6,195 nucleotides of DNA from Methanomicrobiales archaeon (GCA_012521035.1 JAAYND010000050.1:1-6195), one strand, 5' to 3'; counted from the stretch's first letter, positions 1 through 6,195 are shown. Made by a program: numbers and translations. The notes: generated from the letters alone by a model not told the origin.

Positions 1-2
1 TC

Positions 3-3000
3 TCTGCAATCTCTTCTGGCAATCCGCGTGAGGTCGAGAAGATAGCTTTAGATATTGCGGAGACCCGGACGAGGAAAGAGAAGAGATCCCTCTATGAACA
101 GATGAATGCAGCCCTGGTAAAGGCAGCGTTCGAGGAGAATCAGCCGGAACTCTTAGGCCAGGTTGTCGAGGTGACAAAAGAGGAGGTATTCGATCTTATC
201 CGGCGGATCACCGCTTTTTATCGTGAGACACAGGATGAGACGTGGTTCCGTACAATATTTACCCTGATCGACAAACTCGACCGCAAAAGTCATCAGTCCG
301 ATATTCTCGCAGAGGTCTCCCGTGATCTGGTACAGGCCGGGGTCGATACCGGTGATATCCACTATATCTGGAAAGGAGAAGAAGCCTTCAACCAGATCAG
401 TATCCGTAAATATCGCTCTGCTATCCTCTCTGATATCATCCCGCTCTTCATCCAGTACGGACAGAAATACCAGAATGTCGATATCATGCAGCATGCTCTC
501 CAGACGCTCTCCGAGATAAGCGACATATCAAAACAATCCCAGCTCCACGCCGATGTTGCCCGGGCGATCGCTGCCACCGGCATAGAGACGGGTGATATCC
601 ACCTCGTGGTCAGTAGCATCTTAAGCGCTACTGAGATCGACCAGAAGATCCGGCGCACCAACTCGATCACCGACATCGTAGATGCTGCCTGGCGATCTCC
701 GCTGAAAAAAGAGATCGTCGATATCGAAAAGATTGTAGATTATCTCTCCAGGATCCCCGAAGAACGACTCACCGAGGTTCTTGCGATCCTGACCGAGCAC
801 CTCCTCGACCGCCAGCGGGACAAGAAAGATGTCTACACCCGGTTGCTCAGGCTCGATGACGAGAAGCTCTGGGCTGGCCAGACCATTGTCCTCGAACTCC
901 TGAAGAAGGCGGAACGTAGCGGGGATCGATGGTACCTCGACAAAGCGTTTGAGTTCAATGCCAGGAGCATGGTAGAGACCAAGCTCCCCATTGAGGAGAT
1001 CGTCCTCTCCGGCATAGCAGTCGTCGAGAAGAGTGGCAACCCGACCATCCTCCTCGATGTTGCACCGCTGATCGACGAGTCCTGTGATACTGCAAAGGCC
1101 GGCCATCTCTACCGGCAGATCACTGATGCCCTCTCCAGGATGGGCGACTTCTACCACGCGATCGAGGTCATGAAGAAGGCCAGTGCCACCACCCAGAGGA
1201 TCAATGCCCAGTTTTTCGATACCAGTGTCCGCCTGATCAAGGATGGTATCAAACGTGACGAGATCGGACTCGTCCGCGAGAACATCCTTGCCACACTGGA
1301 TACCGATATTATCGACTCGCTGATACACCAGGCGGTGACTGACTTCTGCAAGGACTACACCTTTGGCGAAGTCGTCGGGCACGCATCAGCAATAAAAGAA
1401 CTTGCCCGGTTACACCAGGCACAGGATACCCTGCTCCTCGAGTGCAATACCATCCTGATCGGGCGGGGATTCATCCGCCAGGAGGATCCATCCGGCCTCG
1501 TGAACCTGGTAAGCCAGATCGAGGATCAGACCCTGCGTGAGCAGGCCATTACGGCTATCGTCGTCGAGATGGCACGGATCGGTGTCGCCCGAAAAGACCG
1601 GGATCTCCTCCGGCGTGCGACTGCACTCACCTGTGAGATCATGGACCAGCAGGCGCGGGCTGAGGCACTCGGCGGCGTCGTGGATCAGGCGGCTATTCTT
1701 GCCATGGAAGACGGCGATCTTGAACTCCTCCACGGTATGCGGATCCTCTCTGCATCCCTGCTGGAACCGGACTACTGCCTCCTCGCGATGGGCAAGGTGA
1801 TCCACGGACTGATCATGTACGGGATCGAGCAGCTCTCGCTCCAGGCGCTCGATGAAGCGACCCAGATCCTCTCCCAGATCACTGATCCGGCACTGCAACG
1901 GCATCTGGTCGACCCACTCATCGAAGGTTACATCCGTGTCGGAAGCCTGCAGGCGGCAGACCACCTCTCCCGGGGCGGTGCCCGGGTATTCGAGGGCATG
2001 ATGGAGCCTTTCACGATCGCGCTCGACCTTCTCAAGACTCTCACCCCATATGAGGAGATCTCGATCAGGATAGCGAGCTACGTCGACATCATGCTTGAGT
2101 ATACCCAGGTCTATGCGAGCCCGATCTTTGCCATCCCGATGGCCCTCCTCTCTCTGGAGATCAAGGATAAATACGAGCGGACTGCCATGATCCAGCGGAT
2201 CCTCACGTTCTTCACTGAGTATGTCAGGGAGTTTGACCTGACTGATCCTTATGAGGTGATGTCTCATTTGCTGGAGAGTATCGCCGGGGCGCTGGAGACA
2301 CCGCAGGTGCTTGAACTTATGTACCGCCTCTTTGAACACACCGGCGATGTCTACTCGCGGTATTCAGGTATGTACCGGATCGTCGGCGCTTACACCGCTC
2401 TCGGCAACGAGAGACGGGCCGAGGAGATCGTCGAGAACCTGCACGAGACCATAGGCGCCATCGCCGACCCCTCTGTCCACACGATCATGCTCACCGATCT
2501 GGTGGGACTCATGGCCGGGATCGATCACATCGCGGCCAGGGACTATCTCACTGAAGCTCAGGGGATGCTCAGGTTCATCGATCCGGAGCGGGAGGCGTTC
2601 GTCAGGAAGAACCTGATCTACGCTGCAAGGAACCTCAACGCAGTCAACCGACTGGAAGAGAATGTCGATTGGGCAGTTGAGCAGGTCAGCAGGATCGAGG
2701 ACCCTGTGGAGTATGTGGATGCACTGGCGGCCGTCTTTGACATGGTCAGCGAACCCGTCCAGAGGAAGGAGATCCTCTCGGCCATGTGTCACACAGTGGT
2801 GAGCATCCCCTCTCCGTATATCCGTCTCTCGATGCTCTTTGACGTGACGCGATTTGCCGAGACCTACGGTGATGAGGAGGAGATCGATGAACTGCTGAAG
2901 GGCATGGAGAGGACGGCAGAGAAGATCCAGATCCCATTCATCACTGCCATGACGCGACAGCGTATGGCCCGGTTGCTCTTCTCGTTCTACCGGAAGACCG

Positions 3001-3533
3001 GGAGATTGGCCGTGCAGCAGCGGGCCATCGATCTCATCTCCACCATCAACGATGACCGGATCCGCTACAGCATGATGGTCCAGCTCGAGCAGGCAATGCC
3101 TCAATCCTGGAAAAATACCGTTTTTGGCAAGATCCTCGACTGTCGCGAGAAGATCCGGCGCGGCGAGTACACCACAAAGGATATGATCGCACTCGACCGG
3201 GCCATAAGGTCGGCGCCCGATCGGGCCAGGCGGGCGGTCTACTACACCGAACTCTTCCTCATAGCCAGGAACGCGGGGCAGCACGATCTCTCAGAACGGA
3301 TGCTCGATAGTGCGCTTGGCGAGGCGAAGATCATCAGACCACTCTCCCGGCGGGCTTTCGCGCTCGGGGATATGGCGTGCCGGATATATGCCGAGCACTA
3401 TACGGATCGATCCAGAGAAATTCTTGATCTGGCCGTGAGTGAGGCCCTCAACATCCGTGATACGGAAGTCCGGGATAGAGTATACGACGAGCTGGATATG
3501 TCCATACAGGTCGTTCAGGAGCACTGGTTGTGA
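3..3533 (+). CDS. Very long alpha-helical repeat (TPR/HEAT-like solenoid) protein, 5' end outside window
   Basis: I do not recognise a named family. The frame has no stop from base 3 to the TGA at 3531-3533, giving at least 1176 residues. The stretch before the first in-frame ATG (102) translates to helix-like sequence (for example EVEKIALDIAETRTRKEK) resembling the rest, so I infer that the gene begins left of the window and 102 is not the start. The protein is almost wholly predicted helix, built from degenerate units of about 38-42 residues. Each has a pattern near I-x-D-x-x-x-R-x-x-x-L-x-x-I-x-x-x-L-x-x-x-G followed by a second helix with L-x-x-A-x-x-x-L-x-x-I. The motif TGDIH recurs exactly 80 residues apart (bases 348-362 and 588-602), which fits two units. 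No membrane segment or enzymatic motif is visible. It is probably a cytoplasmic scaffold or protein-binding solenoid (inference). It overlaps the acylphosphatase start by 4 bp. Antisense frames of 250-310 codons opposite it are shadows of its codon bias. Confidence 0.88.
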   Translation, partial: SAISSGNPREVEKIALDIAETRTRKEKRSLYEQMNAALVKAAFEENQPELLGQVVEVTKEEVFDLIRRITAFYRETQDETWFRTIFTLIDKLDRKSHQSDILAEVSRDLVQAGVDTGDIHYIWKGEEAFNQISIRKYRSAILSDIIPLFIQYGQKYQNVDIMQHALQTLSEISDISKQSQLHADVARAIAATGIETGDIHLVVSSILSATEIDQKIRRTNSITDIVDAAWRSPLKKEIVDIEKIVDYLSRIPEERLTEVLAILTEHLLDRQRDKKDVYTRLLRLDDEKLWAGQTIVLELLKKAERSGDRWYLDKAFEFNARSMVETKLPIEEIVLSGIAVVEKSGNPTILLDVAPLIDESCDTAKAGHLYRQITDALSRMGDFYHAIEVMKKASATTQRINAQFFDTSVRLIKDGIKRDEIGLVRENILATLDTDIIDSLIHQAVTDFCKDYTFGEVVGHASAIKELARLHQAQDTLLLECNTILIGRGFIRQEDPSGLVNLVSQIEDQTLREQAITAIVVEMARIGVARKDRDLLRRATALTCEIMDQQARAEALGGVVDQAAILAMEDGDLELLHGMRILSASLLEPDYCLLAMGKVIHGLIMYGIEQLSLQALDEATQILSQITDPALQRHLVDPLIEGYIRVGSLQAADHLSRGGARVFEGMMEPFTIALDLLKTLTPYEEISIRIASYVDIMLEYTQVYASPIFAIPMALLSLEIKDKYERTAMIQRILTFFTEYVREFDLTDPYEVMSHLLESIAGALETPQVLELMYRLFEHTGDVYSRYSGMYRIVGAYTALGNERRAEEIVENLHETIGAIADPSVHTIMLTDLVGLMAGIDHIAARDYLTEAQGMLRFIDPEREAFVRKNLIYAARNLNAVNRLEENVDWAVEQVSRIEDPVEYVDALAAVFDMVSEPVQRKEILSAMCHTVVSIPSPYIRLSMLFDVTRFAETYGDEEEIDELLKGMERTAEKIQIPFITAMTRQRMARLLFSFYRKTGRLAVQQRAIDLISTINDDRIRYSMMVQLEQAMPQSWKNTVFGKILDCREKIRRGEYTTKDMIALDRAIRSAPDRARRAVYYTELFLIARNAGQHDLSERMLDSALGEAKIIRPLSRRAFALGDMACRIYAEHYTDRSREILDLAVSEALNIRDTEVRDRVYDELDMSIQVVQEHWL
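3517..3521 (+). promoter_or_regulatory. Shine-Dalgarno AGGAG for the acylphosphatase
   Basis: AGGAG lies 8 nt upstream of the GTG at 3530, inside the last codons of the upstream repeat-protein gene. It supports GTG as the start and, with the GTGA stop/start overlap, translational coupling of the two genes. Confidence 0.7.
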
Positions 3534-3817
3534 AGACGATCGAGATCCGGCTATCGGGAAGGGTGCAGGGTGTCGGGTTCCGTGTATGCATACGAAAGAT
3601 CGCCGCCAACCTTGGCGTCGGTGGTGAGGTCATGAACCTCCCTGATGGGAGGGTGCTCATCACCGCCACCGGGGAGCCCATCGTCCTGGATAAGTTTGTA
3701 TCCATGCTCTATGGGTGTCCCCGGGTCGTCATCAGGGATCTCGTCTCGCAGGAGATCCCTCTCGCTCGCTATCCTGAGTTTACGATCCAGCGGGACGCCT
3801 ACCAGTACACCACGTGA
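3530..3817 (+). CDS. Acylphosphatase
   Basis: This is a 95-residue protein, the normal size for acylphosphatases, small cytosolic enzymes that hydrolyse the carboxyl-phosphate bond of acyl phosphates such as acetyl phosphate or 1,3-bisphosphoglycerate. The signature GRVQGVGFR occupies residues 10-18. R18 (phosphate binding) and N36 (in VMNLPDGR) are spaced 18 apart, as are the catalytic Arg23 and Asn41 of the human enzyme, so the active site looks intact. The usual aromatic or arginine residues near the Asn are replaced here (GGEVMN rather than GWVRN), a small departure from consensus. The start is GTG at 3530, chosen because the family signature begins about 10 residues later and AGGAG sits 8 nt upstream. 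The gene overlaps the stop of the long repeat protein by 4 bp and is likely in the same operon. Its 3' end overlaps the convergent cas1 gene by 19 bp. The physiological substrate cannot be told from sequence. Confidence 0.95.
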   Translation: MKTIEIRLSGRVQGVGFRVCIRKIAANLGVGGEVMNLPDGRVLITATGEPIVLDKFVSMLYGCPRVVIRDLVSQEIPLARYPEFTIQRDAYQYTT

Positions 3818-4854
3818 AATCCGGCGTTTGTGAGAAGTGCATCCCGAAGGATCTGTACCTGCGTATCGATCCGGGTCTGGTCGATGGAGTCGCGGAGCGC
3901 CTGGACGAGCTGGTTTGAGATATTCGTATCCAGGTAACACCTCTTCTCGCTGCATTCGTAGTCATTCTCCGATATCTTCTCCCTGGCAAACCTGATGACG
4001 GTGCGGTCCACCATCACTGCTTTCTGAGGTTCGATGAGATCATGAACGAGGCTCCCCGGCCCCTCATGGAGCATGCCACGGTCGGGGTTGAGGTGGGCGC
4101 CGACCATGGAGACGCAACAGTTGCCGTAGAGCATCGCGTAGCCGAGCGAGAACATGGCGTTGACCGGGTCGTTGTAGGGGCGGGTTGCCCGTCGGTGAAA
4201 CCCGAGTTCGTGTGGGATGGCGCGGGAGAGGATCTCATAGTACATATCGCCCGTCAGGCGGGAGAGTCTCCGGATCCCCTCCATGGTGACCGAGGCTGCA
4301 AGCTCCTCCCGGGCCTGGTAGAGGAAGTCGAGTTCCCCGACATAGAAGATGTCATGGCCGGTGCAGTCACAGATCTCATCGAGGAGGAGGAGTCTTGACT
4401 GCAGGCCTGCAGATGCAATCGACTGCGCGAACCGGTAAGGGGTCGCCCGTTCCTGGGCTATGCGTACTCCATCCTCTGGCTGATAGCCGTAGGGGTAGAG
4501 GTAGCCGACAGGAGTGCCGTCGGCATCAAAGAAGGTGATGGCAGTGCCGGCTTTGAGGAGGTTTGTCACCGCCGAGGTGTGCAGGGTATGGCCACCGACG
4601 ATCAGGAGGTGTCTTACCGCCTGGAGTGGGTAGCGCCTGGTGGTACCCCCTTGCGCGATGACCAGTTCCCGTGTCGTTGCCTTGATATGCCCCCCGTAGC
4701 CGAAGACAGGGATCCAGGGTTGTGCCGCTGTAATACTATCCCTCTGTAAATGAATAGTGGGCGCCTTTTGGTGATTAATGCATCGAAGTGGCGGTATACG
4801 GGAAGAGGCCCGGTTGCCGGCGCACCCCCGGACTGTCACGGTGTGGCATGTCAT
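3799..4854 (-). CDS. cas1: Stand-alone Cas1 endonuclease/integrase (Cas1-solo candidate)
   Basis: Cas1 is the metal-dependent integrase that inserts spacers into CRISPR arrays. Numbered from the ATG at 4854 (351 residues), the N-terminal beta domain begins near PWIPVFGYGGHIKAT (46-60) and includes HLLIVGGHTLHT (82-93) and FFDADGTPVGYL (109-119). The helical catalytic domain carries E192 (TMEGIRR), the RPYNDPVNAMFSLGYAMLY block (225-243), H263 (GMLHEG), and D272 and E275 (HDLIEP). These match the E141/H208/D218/D221 set of E. coli Cas1, so it looks catalytically competent. The C-terminus (CYLD through TQVQILRDAL) is the ordinary Cas1 end, with no added helix-turn-helix as casposases have. No cas2, cas4, effector gene, PolB or CRISPR array is in the window. 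The fold starts near residue 46, and residues 1-40 resemble no Cas1 N-terminus. In-frame canonical starts upstream are only ATG 4854 and GTG 4839, so the true start is uncertain. The 3' end overlaps the acylphosphatase by 19 bp. The identity is firm; the role is not known. Confidence 0.94.
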   Translation of the reverse strand: MTCHTVTVRGCAGNRASSRIPPLRCINHQKAPTIHLQRDSITAAQPWIPVFGYGGHIKATTRELVIAQGGTTRRYPLQAVRHLLIVGGHTLHTSAVTNLLKAGTAITFFDADGTPVGYLYPYGYQPEDGVRIAQERATPYRFAQSIASAGLQSRLLLLDEICDCTGHDIFYVGELDFLYQAREELAASVTMEGIRRLSRLTGDMYYEILSRAIPHELGFHRRATRPYNDPVNAMFSLGYAMLYGNCCVSMVGAHLNPDRGMLHEGPGSLVHDLIEPQKAVMVDRTVIRFAREKISENDYECSEKRCYLDTNISNQLVQALRDSIDQTRIDTQVQILRDALLTNAGFHVVYW

Positions 4855-4887
4855 GGGTTAACAAACCTTTTCCGCACCGACCGCCCA

Positions 4888-4909
4888 CATAGAGGTAGCA
4901 TAGAGGTAG
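4888..4909. repeat. Perfect tandem duplication, 2 x 11 bp
   Basis: CATAGAGGTAG occurs twice back to back (4888-4898 and 4899-4909) with no mismatch. It lies 34 bp outside the first possible cas1 start and about 130 bp before the ligase start. Each copy contains GAGGT on the plus strand, and CTATG when read on the minus strand. It could be a two-site operator, a slippage duplication, or the trace of a past insertion event; the sequence alone does not decide. Confidence 0.75.
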
Positions 4910-4944
4910 ATATGCCCGGCAGCCCTGTCGCCATGTCGCAACGT

Positions 4945-4988
4945 CCGGCCGCCGGGAACACGTGGCTACCATATCAGCGTGCGGCCGG
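4945..4988. repeat. GC-rich inverted repeat, 8-bp arms
   Basis: CCGGCCGC (4945-4952) is the exact reverse complement of GCGGCCGG (4981-4988), with a 28-nt loop. The right arm can instead pair with CCGGCC at 5011-5016 to make a hairpin that encloses a smaller GGGGA-TTC-TCCCC stem (4992-5004). The structures are mutually exclusive and lie 24-95 nt before the ligase start. The region is GC-rich, so chance pairing is a real possibility. Confidence 0.35.
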
Positions 4989-5039
4989 CGGGGGGATTCT
5001 CCCCTCTTCCCCGGCCAACAGCATACCGATGGGATACAT

Positions 5040-6195
5040 ATGTTCTGGAACAGGGCGATGGAGACAATCCGGCCTGATGAACTCGCGGATCTTCAACTGA
5101 AACGGCTGAGATGGACGCTTCGTCAGGCACAGGAAGTAGGGCTATACAGAAAAAAATTCAATGAAGCAGGCATCTCGCCGGACGATATCAGGACGCTTGA
5201 CGATCTGGTGAAACTCCCCTTCACTGATAAACCGGAACTCCAGGCCGGGTACCCGTTCGGTCTTCTTGCGGTCCCGTTCAGGGATATCGTGCGGATTCAC
5301 ACAACCTCCGGCACGACCGGGAAACCGACGGTCGTCGGCTACACCCGGGGAGATCTGGATAACTGGTCGGAGCTGATCGCGCGGAACATGACCATGATCG
5401 GACTCGGGGAGGATGATATCTTCCAGAACGCGGTCAATTATGGTCTCTTCACCGGGGGTCTCGGATTCCATTACGGCGCTGAGAAGATCGGCATGACCGT
5501 GATCCCGAGCGCGACCGGGAATACCCGCCGCCAGATCAAGATGATCGAGGACTTCGGGGTGACTGCCATCCACTGCACGCCCAGTTACGCTCTCCACCTC
5601 TCCGAGGTGGCCGAATCAATGGGAAAGACCCTCGATACCCTGCGGGTCGGTATATTCGGGGCCGAACCCTGGTCTGAGAGTATGCGGACCGAACTTGAGC
5701 GACGTCTCGACCTGAAGGCCTACGACAGTTACGGTCTCTCCGAGATGTATGGTCCCGGGGTGGCGTTTGAGTGCCCGGAGCGTAACGGTCTCCACATCTG
5801 GCATGACTGCTACCTCGCCGAGATAATCGATCCCGAGACGGGTGAGCGCCTCGCCCCGGGTGAGCGGGGGGAACTCGTCATAACACCGCTCGTCAAGGAA
5901 GCGTTACCACTCATCCGCTACCGCACCGGCGATGTGACGCGGTTGCTCGAGGGCGAATGCGCCTGCGGACGCGGCGTGCGGATCGAGAGGATAACGGGCC
6001 GTAGCGACGACATGCTCGTCATCCGGGGGATCAACGTCTTCCCGTCGCAGATCGAGCATGTGCTCCGGTCCCTCCCCGAGGTCGGGGAGCAGTTCATGGT
6101 CTATGTCGACCGCACGAAGCACCTCGATGAGATGATCATCGAGGTGGAGATGACCCGCGCCGGGTTCTCGGGCGAGCTCCAGGACCTCGCCCGCA
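5040..6195 (+). CDS. paaK: Phenylacetate-CoA ligase family AMP-forming enzyme, 3' end outside window
   Basis: The protein belongs to the adenylate-forming superfamily. Family members activate an aryl acid with ATP and then form the CoA thioester; the related methanogen enzyme F390 synthetase adenylylates coenzyme F420. 385 codons are visible before the right edge, of about 430 in PaaK. Motifs in order are the P-loop HTTSGTTGKPT (87-97), FGAEPW near 210-215, YDSYGLSEMYG (228-238) with the Mg-linked Glu235, YRTGD (294-298), a CxCGRG element (C307, C309) and the hinge GRSDDMLVIRG (320-330) followed by INVFPSQIE. The start ATG 5040 fits the family N-terminus (MFWN..METI...EL..LQLKRLR). The Shine-Dalgarno is weak (GATGGGA just upstream). 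An arylacetate-CoA ligase working with indolepyruvate:ferredoxin oxidoreductase is the usual archaeal reading; F390 synthetase is the alternative. The gene is transcribed away from cas1. Confidence 0.9.
   Translation, partial: MFWNRAMETIRPDELADLQLKRLRWTLRQAQEVGLYRKKFNEAGISPDDIRTLDDLVKLPFTDKPELQAGYPFGLLAVPFRDIVRIHTTSGTTGKPTVVGYTRGDLDNWSELIARNMTMIGLGEDDIFQNAVNYGLFTGGLGFHYGAEKIGMTVIPSATGNTRRQIKMIEDFGVTAIHCTPSYALHLSEVAESMGKTLDTLRVGIFGAEPWSESMRTELERRLDLKAYDSYGLSEMYGPGVAFECPERNGLHIWHDCYLAEIIDPETGERLAPGERGELVITPLVKEALPLIRYRTGDVTRLLEGECACGRGVRIERITGRSDDMLVIRGINVFPSQIEHVLRSLPEVGEQFMVYVDRTKHLDEMIIEVEMTRAGFSGELQDLAR

Larger units (their letters stand above)
4855..5039. other. Divergent intergenic spacer between cas1 and the ligase gene
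   Basis: About 185 bp separates the first possible cas1 start (leftward) from the ligase start (rightward), so promoters for both should lie here. I see no convincing archaeal BRE/TATA pair. The best AT-rich pieces are TAGATATG near 4906-4913, CCATATCA near 4969-4976 and GTTAACAAA at 4857-4865, none close to consensus. The spacer contains the 11-bp tandem duplication and the GC-rich inverted repeats listed separately. A short frame from ATG 4912 to 5100 crosses the ligase start and is not credible as a gene. Confidence 0.6.

Noticed and set aside
102..104. ATG 102 as the start of the long repeat protein
   Set aside because: The frame is open back to base 3 and those codons read as protein-like helical sequence in keeping with the rest; no clear ribosome site precedes 102.
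621..3284. Long minus-strand open frames (621-1382, 1410-2339, 2364-3284) opposite the repeat protein
   Set aside because: They lie in a fixed antisense register to a clearly coding gene, are rich in Asp/His/Leu/Pro typical of reverse-complemented GC-rich codons, and show no family motif.
4042..4398. 118-codon plus-strand frame inside cas1
   Set aside because: It is antisense to the conserved catalytic core of Cas1 and resembles no protein family; it is a shadow.
3740..4900. Casposon-like terminal inverted repeats around cas1
   Set aside because: By eye I found no matching inverted ends on the two sides, and the left boundary is inside the acylphosphatase coding sequence.
4775..4972. 65-codon minus-strand frame across the cas1 5' region, as a possible frameshifted Cas1 N-terminus
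   Set aside because: Its translation (Cys/Arg/Leu-rich) has no resemblance to a Cas1 beta domain, and the Cas1 frame itself contains the whole conserved fold from residue 46, so no frameshift is needed.
4855..5039. Remnant CRISPR array beside cas1
   Set aside because: The only direct repeat is 2 x 11 bp with no spacer between the copies; there is no 24-37 bp repeat with regular unique spacers anywhere in the window.
4912..5100. 62-codon frame starting at ATG 4912, with GAGGT a few bases upstream
   Set aside because: The ribosome-site-like bases come from the tandem repeat, the product is low-complexity Gly/Pro/Ser/Ala sequence, and it overlaps the well-supported ligase start in another frame. 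Kept only as a weak possibility.

Overview
The window looks like a piece of a methanogenic archaeal chromosome, most likely Methanomicrobiales. The clues are a moderately high G+C coding style with heavy use of ATC, CTC, GAG and CGG, a phenylacetate-CoA ligase/F390-synthetase type enzyme, a stand-alone Cas1 of the kind known from methanogens, and no bacterial-type promoters. The assignment rests on sequence style and protein families, not on a database match.

Layout, left to right. Bases 3-3533 (+) hold the 3' part (at least 1176 codons) of one very long alpha-helical repeat protein. Its reading frame is open to the left window edge, so the gene starts outside the window; the ATG at 102 is only the first visible in-frame ATG. 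Its TGA overlaps the GTG start of a 95-residue acylphosphatase (3530-3817, +) in a GTGA overlap, with a good Shine-Dalgarno inside the upstream gene, so the two are probably co-transcribed and translationally coupled. The acylphosphatase runs 19 bp into the 3' end of a convergent cas1 gene (3799-4854, -).

The Cas1 has the complete metal-binding/catalytic residue set, but no cas2, no effector or adaptation partner gene, no CRISPR array and no PolB lie next to it in the window: it is flanked on both sides by ordinary chromosomal genes. It is therefore a candidate 'Cas1-solo'. A divergent spacer of about 185 bp (4855-5039) contains a perfect 11-bp tandem duplication and GC-rich inverted repeats. 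The window ends inside a phenylacetate-CoA ligase family gene (5040 to the right edge, +).

Functionally, the left pair forms a small transcription unit of unknown purpose and the ligase begins a separate unit going right. The most noteworthy item is the intact, orphan Cas1 and its unusual 5' end: no ATG, GTG or TTG lies close to where the conserved Cas1 fold begins, so the true start is unclear. No CRISPR array, tRNA, rRNA or insertion sequence was seen.
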